A stretch of 64,000 bases of DNA from CAYZQH01 sp050300015 (GTDB lineage: Bacteria; Pseudomonadota; Gammaproteobacteria; Pseudomonadales; Cellvibrionaceae), in contig JBNKWZ010000008.1 of the NCBI GenBank assembly GCA_050300015.1, positions 1 to 64,000 on the forward strand. Direction: 5' to 3'. The translations under genes and the position numbers were made by a program. Below the pieces are notes generated by a model. That model searched no databases. It was given only the letters and a program-made list of their open reading frames with translations, and was not told the origin of the DNA. Below, piece after piece: positions 53,701 to 62,700 of this stretch (position 1 is its first letter; every line of letters begins with the position of its first letter).

Positions 53701-56700
53701 AGACCGTCCACTGTTTGAGTTTGTAAGTCCACCACAGCGGGTGCTGTATTCAGTAAATTCAGCACATCTGAGCCCGCGGCGCCGTCAATTTGAACCACAT
53801 CCGTCAATGGCCCGGATAAATCAAAGGTATCCGCGAGGTCACCGCCCACCAACTGTTCGATTTCGGCAAAGCCGGTTGTGGTGTTCAAAGTGGTGGCGGT
53901 GGGGCTTAAAGACCACGTGTTGGCGACGCCCGTATTGGCCACTAAGGTATCGGCACCCGCGGCGCCACTAACATTGGCAATGCTACCGGCACCTTCAATG
54001 GTGAAGGTATCGGCCTGGTTGCCGCCAATAATGGAAGCAATACCCATAAAGGTATTGGCCTCGGCCGCACCCTCTGTGGTAAAGGTGCCGCTATTAACCC
54101 CATTAATCAGCCATTGGTTAATGAGATCTTGCCCAGTCAGTACATCGTCGCCCGTACCAATACTCGCACCACCATCAAAGGTCATACCTTCGATGGGGCT
54201 TGCCGTTTCAAAGATAAAGGTATCGTCACCGCCACCACCACGCAGGGTATGCACCTCGGTAAACTCGTAAGTGCGAACACCGGTAGCGGTTTCGATTTCC
54301 ACTCGGCCAGCTTGATCACCGGTGATGTACCAAACGTTGGTGGTGTCCCGACGGCTAAGGTCAAATTCACCTTTGGGGTTGGGTGGCAGTATCTCGTCCG
54401 GGTCAATGAAGTTAATAAAGTTAAAGCCCACTTCTTCTTGTAGGGTTTCTGCCAATGGATCTGGCAAAAACAAGCCCAGGTTCAAAAGGTCACCCATCAC
54501 TTTGCCATCGGCACCGGCGTCGATATACCCGCTTAATACAAGATCACGACCCACATGAAACTCATCGTCGCCTGTATCCCCATAGAAGGAGTCGCCGGTC
54601 ACACCAAAGCCAATGTCAAAGTAGTCGTTCCCGGCACCGCCGTATATTTCACCCACGGTAATGTCATCGGCAATGGTGAACGTATCCGCATCCACCCCAC
54701 CAAACAAGGTTTGAATATTGCTAAAGGCAACACTCATGACCGAACCTGCAAAATCACTGGTCAACAACCAGTCGGTCGCCACATCGGGGCCGCTCAAACT
54801 GTTAACGCCACCGGCGCCATCTAAGCTCGTCACACCTGTAGCATCGGCCGCCAGGGTAAAGTCGTCTGACTCCGTACCACCCACCAGGGCCTCCACATTG
54901 CTAAAGGCGGTGGCATCAGTGCCACTGGCTAAGGTGCCACTGTTGGCGCCCAGTGCCCAGGTATTGGCAGCATTGTTGGCGGTGAGGGTGTCATCACCCG
55001 CACCTGCATCCAACGTCGCCACAGAACCGCCAGCGAAGGTGATCTCGTCCTTGCCGCTACCTGCATTCAGGGTATTAAAGCCATCAAAGCTCACGGTATT
55101 GCCTGCGGTACTTACGGTGCCTGCACCGGTACCTGTAACCGCCCAAGTGCTGTCGGCATCCACACCCACCAAGGTGTTGTCTACGGTACCGTTGGCGCTA
55201 AAGCCACTGAAGCCTGCGGTATTGACCGTATCCACCGTATTGGCCGTTAAGTCCAGGGTCACTGGAGCCGCCAGCGCTGTGGTATCCCAGGTATTCACAC
55301 CCGCACCACCATCAAAGGTTGTTGTGGGTGAAGCTGCATCCACAACCACTACCGTATCGTCGCCATCACCTGCCGTAATCGTCTCCAGCCCCAGCAATTG
55401 GGTTTGTACCGTACCGGACGCCATTTGGGAGGCACTGCCCAGACTCCAATTGGCAGCCAATACCGATTGCACCACTAGGTTATCGCCCGCGCTTGCGCCC
55501 GCATTGAGGCTGGCAATGGCGCCTGCGACCTCCACGGTGAAGGTATCTACCGCCGAATCCGCACCGATCAGGTTGGCAATATTGGCAAACAGGGTGCCGG
55601 TACCATCGTCAGAGCTCAGTTCACCACTGTTCACACCCGTGATAAGCCAGTCACTCGCAAGGTCTTTAGACTGTAAGGTGTTATCACCCGCGCCACCATC
55701 CACGCTGCCCGTCACATTGCCGGCCTCCACGAACACGAAGGTGTCGTCACCGTCGCCCCCACGCAGTTTGGCGCTGGGGTTAATCACAAAGGTTTGATTG
55801 GCATACTCACCCTCTAGCTTGGTCAGTGTGCCGGTACCTTCTGCGTTGATCTCCCAAAGGTTGTCGCCATCACCACCGAAGAATGCCGTTTGGTCGGGAT
55901 CTAAAACTTTATTTTCGATGTTGGTGTTGACCACCGCAGAGTTTTCGTTGCCGAGGAAGTCGATCTCCACGGCGGCGCCAAAGGCGAATAGATCCAACGT
56001 GTCACCGATGTTGTGATCACCACCGTCCACACGAGTGACAATCACGCCTGAATTTAATACAAAGGTGTCATCGCCCGCATCACCGGCGAGCACGCCCGCC
56101 TGTGCGGATTGCGCCAGGTTAAATTGGTCGTCTCCGGCACCGCCACTGATGTCACCCATTTGTACGCCTGCGGCGAGGTCAAAGGTATCGACCGCGGAGC
56201 CCCCCACCAAATTTTCAACATTGGTAAAGTTTGGCAAACCTTCAACGCTGCCTACTCCAGTGCCCGTTATGGCCCAGGTGTTGGTTTGATCCGCACCTTG
56301 CAGCGTATCGTTTCCGTCACCGCCATCCAGGCTTTCAAGACTTGCCGTAAGGGAGGCGAGGGTAAAGGTATCATCACCCGCACCGCTGGTGACCTGCTCC
56401 ACACCGCTAAAGGTGGTGGTACTGGCTGCCGTCATGGCACCAGCGTTGGCCTCGGTAATTTGCCAATCGGTGGCGATGGCGTCGGTTTTGGTGAGTGTGT
56501 CAATGCCAGTGCCGGCTTCAAGATTGTTAAACCCGCCAAAGGTCACAGTTTGATTGCTGGTGGCAAAGGTCACCGTGCCATCGGTGGTGTTGGCCAATTG
56601 CCAATCGGCATCTTCGTTCAAGCCAATCAAGGTGTTAGCCTGGGCAGGGTCTGCCTGGTATTGCTCTAACCCTTCCAGTTGAACCGTACCATTTAAGGTG

Positions 56701-59700
56701 TTGTTTATTAGGTCAATTTCGGCATCCAAACCGTTTATGGCCAGCTCGTCATCACCCGCACCCATGCGAATGCGCGTAACGGTGCTGCCCGCACTTAAAC
56801 TCAGCGCATTATTATTGTCGTTGCCCGTGATTTGTTCGATGCCGTCAAAGCTCGCAACAATGCTCGTACCATCAAAAGCCAAGCTACTATTGGCACCTAA
56901 ATCCCATTGGTTATTGGCTTGGGTAGTAAAGGCATCCAGCTGCAAGTGGTCAACACCCGCTCCCCCGCTGATGCTGGCGAAGCTGCTGCCTTCTTGAGCC
57001 GTAAAGGTATCCACATCGGCACCGCCCACCAAGTTGGCAATGGCGCTAAAAGTTATGGCGTTAGCACCGTCGCCGGTAAGTGTGCCGCTGTTGGCACCGG
57101 TCAATAACCAATCGTTGATTAAGTTCGAGGCCGTTAAGGTGTCATTGCCCGTGTCAGAGCCCTGAATAGCGGTTATGTAGGTGTTAGTACCCGTGAGTAC
57201 AAACACGTTTTCGCCATCACCGCCGATTAAAATATCGTAACCACTTTGCTCGCCCGAGGTTACACCGTCTTTGGTAATGGTAAAGCTGCCGTCACCATTG
57301 ATATCCCAGTTTACATCGCCCGCACCGGCATCAAATGCAAAGCCTGCATCGGAGGGTGCTATCACCTCGAAGTTGTCGTAGGCTAAGCCGTCTTTTAGTG
57401 CTTTGGTGTCATAGTCGTATATTTGCGCAGTAGTCAGGCCCGACATATCTAAGGTGTCGTCACCTACGCCGCCATCCAGAGCAGTATTTGCGATGGGGAT
57501 AACGCCTTCCCCTAAAATCACACTATCGTCACCGGCATTGGTATACAGGTTACCCAAGGTGGTATTGGCAACGGTGAAATTATCCGCTTGGTCACCACCA
57601 GCAAAGTAAGCAAAATTTTGATGGTCCGTGCCGTTTAAGGTAGTGGTGGTATCGTTAATCACCCAGGTGTTATCGCCTGTTGCCACCACTAAGTTGTTGT
57701 CACCTAGGCCGCCATCAAGTACTGGCATGTCTGCGGGGTCGGCAATGATAAAGGCATCATTAGCACCGGAGCCGGTGATGGTTTCCATACCGTAAATGGC
57801 TTGACCATCTGTTGTACCAACGTAGGGAGTGGCGTCCGTTATGGTCTCAACATCAGCCACATCGCTGAGGTAAGTGTTGCCCACGCCATTTACAACCCAA
57901 AGCGCGCCGTTGGTGGGCGTTGCCGCTAGGATTAGGCTGTCGTTACCTCCAGCATCTGTTATTGAATGAATCATTGAGTTTAAGGTGTATGCATCATCAC
58001 CGGTACCACCAATGACCCCCGCAAAACCTGCAAAACTGTATTCAACGCCTGTGCTAGCGTAATTCACCGTGCCGGCATCACCTACAGTCCATACGCCGTT
58101 CTCATTAAGGCCTGTAAAGGTCGCCAATGCCTTTATATCTACAACAAAGTTTTCTGTGCTGGCGAAATCGATATTTCCAGCAATGCCCGAATTAATATTA
58201 ACATCGGCAGAGCCATAGGCCTCGAGGTTGAGGGTATCTATGCCATCACCTGCGTTTATTGACGTTACATCAGTTGCTTCAACAAAGGTGAAGGTATCGT
58301 TATTGATATTGCCAGTGATAGCTTCTATACCGGTGAACCTGGTCACCGAAGCAACGGAGCTGCTGGCACCAATTATCCAATCGTTGGTGATATTGTCGTC
58401 TGCAATAACCAATGCATCGCCACCTTCACCGCCCACAATACTAGCAACGGTACCACCAGTAGCGATGGTGAAGTTGTCCACTTCTAAACCACCAATTAAA
58501 TTGGCAATGGCAGAAAAGGTAATCTCCTGTGCACCGTCGCTGTTTAAGGTACCGCTATTAACACCATCAATTAACCATGTGTTAACCAACTCGGTTGCGG
58601 TAAGTGTGTTGTTGCCGTTTGCTGAACCTTCTATGGTTTCAATAGCGCTGTTTGCGCCAGCAAGGTTAAAGGTATTGTCGCCATCGCCGCCACGTAAGGT
58701 GGCATAGCCTGTGGCGATGTCATAGGTTTGGCCGTTTTTGGTAATGCTAAAGCTGCCGTCGGCTGCAATTTGCCAATCCACGTCACCAGCGCCGGCGTAA
58801 AACGCAAAGCCCTCTTCGGAGGCAATCACCTCTTCAAATTCTTCCTGCTGCAATCCGTCACTGAAGGCATTGAGGTCAAAATTAAATTCTTGTGCGGTGG
58901 TCAAAGAAGACATATCCAAAGTGTCGTCGCCATCGCCCCCCAGCAAGGTTTCGCGAGTCACCACACCGTCGTTCAAAATCACCACATCATCGCCGGCTTG
59001 CCCCCAAATAAAGCCGAGGTTACTGCCACCGGCAACATTAAAGGTATCCGCATCGTCCCCACCAATAAAGCTGTCCATATTGGCAAAGGTGGTGGTTTGG
59101 TTTAGGTCTCCTTGACCACCGGCGTTAATATTCCAGGTGTTTACTTGGTCCAAGCCCACCAGCACATCGTCACCCGTACCACCGGCAAGACTTGTAATGT
59201 TGCTGTAGGTCACCCAAGTTTGCGTCGCATCTGCACTTTGCACCACACCGGCATCGGCGGCCGTTAAGGTCCACTCCAAATCTTCAGCAGTGGTAATCGC
59301 CAATTGGTTGGTCCCGGTGACCGTCTCTGGTGATGCAATGGTTTGAACCCCACTAAACGTGATGTCCACCGCACCGGCATCTGCCGTCACAGTACCTGTG
59401 CCCACATCGGTTAAGGTCCATTGCACGTCCGTACCGGCACTGGCATCAGCAAAGCTGATTTGATTGTTTTCGCCTGCGGCCAATGCGCCTACATTGCCCA
59501 CCAATTCCATAAGAGCTGCGTTGTTGTAAACCACAAATTGGTCGCTGCCGGTACCGCCTTCAATTCGGGTGAGATTGTTAAACACCAAACCGGGCGTCGT
59601 TTTATATGTGGCAGCACCAGTAATATCCCAAACCATATCGGCATCGGGGCCTTGCACCACGTTATTTCCCGCACCCGCATCAAAGGTGACAATATCGCTG

Positions 59701-62700
59701 TAATCACCTGCCTGGTTGTAATCCGCGCTGACGCGAACGGTGTCATCCATACTGCCCGCGGTAAAATTCAAGCCACTGTAAAAATCGATGCTAACATCTG
59801 CCACGGTAAGAGTACCCGCACCGCCCGCGTTGATATCCCATTCGGCATTGGCATCGGGGGCGATCAGGCTACCGCCACCACTTAACACGTTAATGTTGTC
59901 AAAAGGCGTATCGCCCGCAGTGGTTTGCAAGCTGCCCGATAAGTCTTCGTTTAACGCCCAGGTGCCTGCGTTAGACGCATCCGTTAAAGTGTTGAGCCCA
60001 GCACCCCCATCGACGCCGCCGGTTAATACCGCACCATCGGCCAGGTTAAAATTGTCTGTTCCATCGGCACCGGTGATGGCAACTACATTGTCAAAGGTTT
60101 TGCTATCGGTCAGTGCACCTTGGTAATCCACGGTGAGTGTGCCATCAGCCGCCACTTGCCAATCCACATCGTACCCGTCAATAGAGACCACCGCCGTGCT
60201 GCTGCCCGTGCGAATGGTTTGCTCAAAATCATCCGTGAGATCCGCAAGCGTATACAGCACACCGCTACCCGGCACGGGGACATTTAAGATATCCACCACC
60301 AAACTCAAACCGGAAAGGTTGATAACGTCATTGCCCGCACCAGGGGAGAGCACGCCGGCGTCCACAGCGTCGGCCAAGGTAATGCTGTCATCACCTGCAC
60401 CAACGGAAATACCGCCCATCATCGTATTTGGCGCAAAGGTCACCGCATCGTTTGCAGTCCCATCACTATTGATAAATTCGATACCGGTAAAGTTAGTCGT
60501 CGTATTGTTTGCCACATCGGTCACGGCACCGATATAGGAATCGGTAATATCCCAAGTCAGCTCACCATTTACCGTGGTGGCAAGCGTGCCTTTGGCGGCG
60601 GAAGAATCGAGGGTTATATCTTGAATGCTGTTTAGCAGATACGCATCGCCTTGATCGGACCCCACCAGTGTTTCAAACCCATTAAAGGTCAAAACCGCGC
60701 CGCTTTCTGACAAGGTCGAATCGGTGGTGTTGACCTTCCAGCTTCCTACGCCACCAACATTGGCAAGCGAATCATCACCACCACCGGCATTAAAACTTTT
60801 TACATCCGAAGCACTGGACCAAGTGACCGTATCATTCCCCCTAGAACCCTCAATTTGTGCAATATTGCTGAACTTAGCAATATTGCTAAACATGTTGGTC
60901 TCTCCCAAAGTCCAAGCGGTATTACTGCCGTGATCCAACACAATTTTATTATCACCCGCACCGCCTTCAATTAAATCCGCCGTGATATTGCCTTCAATAC
61001 TAAATGTATCGTTGCCATCGCCTGCATCGATATAGCTGATGCTGACATTATTACCAAGGATAAACTTATCGTCCCCACCTAAGCTATTCACGAAACTAAT
61101 ATTGGAGCAATCGCAGATTTCGATTACGTCAACTTGATTGCTACCGTATAGCTCCGTAAACCCTGCTAATTTAAAGCTATTGTTAAGCGAAACACCTTGA
61201 TCATCGACATCCCATCTAGTGCTTTGTACATCGGGTGAATGCAGTTGGTTGTTTCCACCTCCAGCATCGATACTCGTGTAATTACCTAAAATATCAAAAT
61301 CGGCAAGATTTAAAACATCAACACCTGGACTACCCGCTAGTTGGGCCATGCCAGAGAAAGTGGTCTCATTTGCTATCGCGCCATCCTGCGATAACACCGA
61401 TACATTTGAGCCATCCGCGGTAGATAAACGCCAAGAAACAATGTTGCCACCTACATCAGCATTCACAGTAAGAGACCCATCTCCGCCCGTATCAGTAATG
61501 TCATAATTACCCATTTCAACAATGGTGTAAGTAGAGCTCGCGCCAGTAAACCCGTTGAATCCCGTCAGCTGTGTACCATCTACATCTGAAGTACTGCCAA
61601 TAGTAAATGACCCAGAAGCATTAACCGTTGCGGTGGCCGCACCACTTGCATCAATCTGATTAATATTCTGGAAGCTACCGTCTACTTCTGTGTCAGTGAG
61701 AATCGTGCCGCTGTTTAAGTTAACGGAAACGTTTGAACCAGCGGCGATGATCCGATCGGTTACGCTAGCACCACCATCCACATTTATCACGGAACTTAAT
61801 TCATCCCAATTAAAAGTGTCAGTGCCTGTACCGCCGACTACGTTCTGAATATTAAGAAAGTCGCTTATACCGGTAACGCTGTTGAGACCACCGAGATTCC
61901 AGTTGGCGTCACCCGTGTGGCTAATGGTTAGGGTGTTGATGCCTGGGCCTACACCGCCATCAACTGACGTTATTGAACCGCCTTGGGCCAACGTAAAGTT
62001 GTCTTGACCCGTACCGCCAATCAATTGGGCAATGCCATCAAATAGGGTAGTTTGATTGGTGTTATTTAAGGTCAATTCGCCGGCATCGTTGCCATTGATT
62101 AGCCAGTTGGCCACGATGCCATTAGCGGTCACTTCAATACTGTTATCGCCCGCGCCACCGATGATGCCGGCATTACCGTTAATCCACGCATCGGCGGATT
62201 CAAAATAGAATATATCGTCACCCGCACCACCCGTTAATTGGGTTTTGCCGGTGAAGTACAGTGTGACGTCTTGGTTATTTTCTTGATAGGTTAGGGACCC
62301 TTCACCTTCACCGGTAATGCGCCAGATATTTTGCTCGTCACTACCGGGTTGCACATTGCCGTAATTAGGGCCAATAAAAATTTCAGGCGCCGAGGCGAAA
62401 GTCGTATTCAAGAAAGCGCCCACATTAGTGGCCGTGACCAGAGCGGTGGCATTTAAAGCGGAGATATCCAAAGTATCAATGTCAGCGCCCAAATCCATAT
62501 CGTTAACTGCAGCAGTCCCGGTATAGATCACACTGTCATCGCCAGCACCCCCTAAAAGGCTGACAATGGAAACGCCCTGGGCAATATCAAAAGTATCGTT
62601 ACCCGCACCACCGGATACAGTGCCCACGAGTGCGTCAGCGGCAAAAACAAACCTATCGGTTTGGTCGCCACCGCCAAAGTTTTCCATCTCTGTAGCCGTA

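Noticed and set aside
54718..55797. Plus-strand frame of 359 codons, plus many similar frames from 51000 to 63900
   Set aside because: The GC-rich, Thr/Ala/Gly-rich repeats of the giant minus-strand gene leave the opposite strand open by composition; these frames look like Pro/Ser/Val noise.
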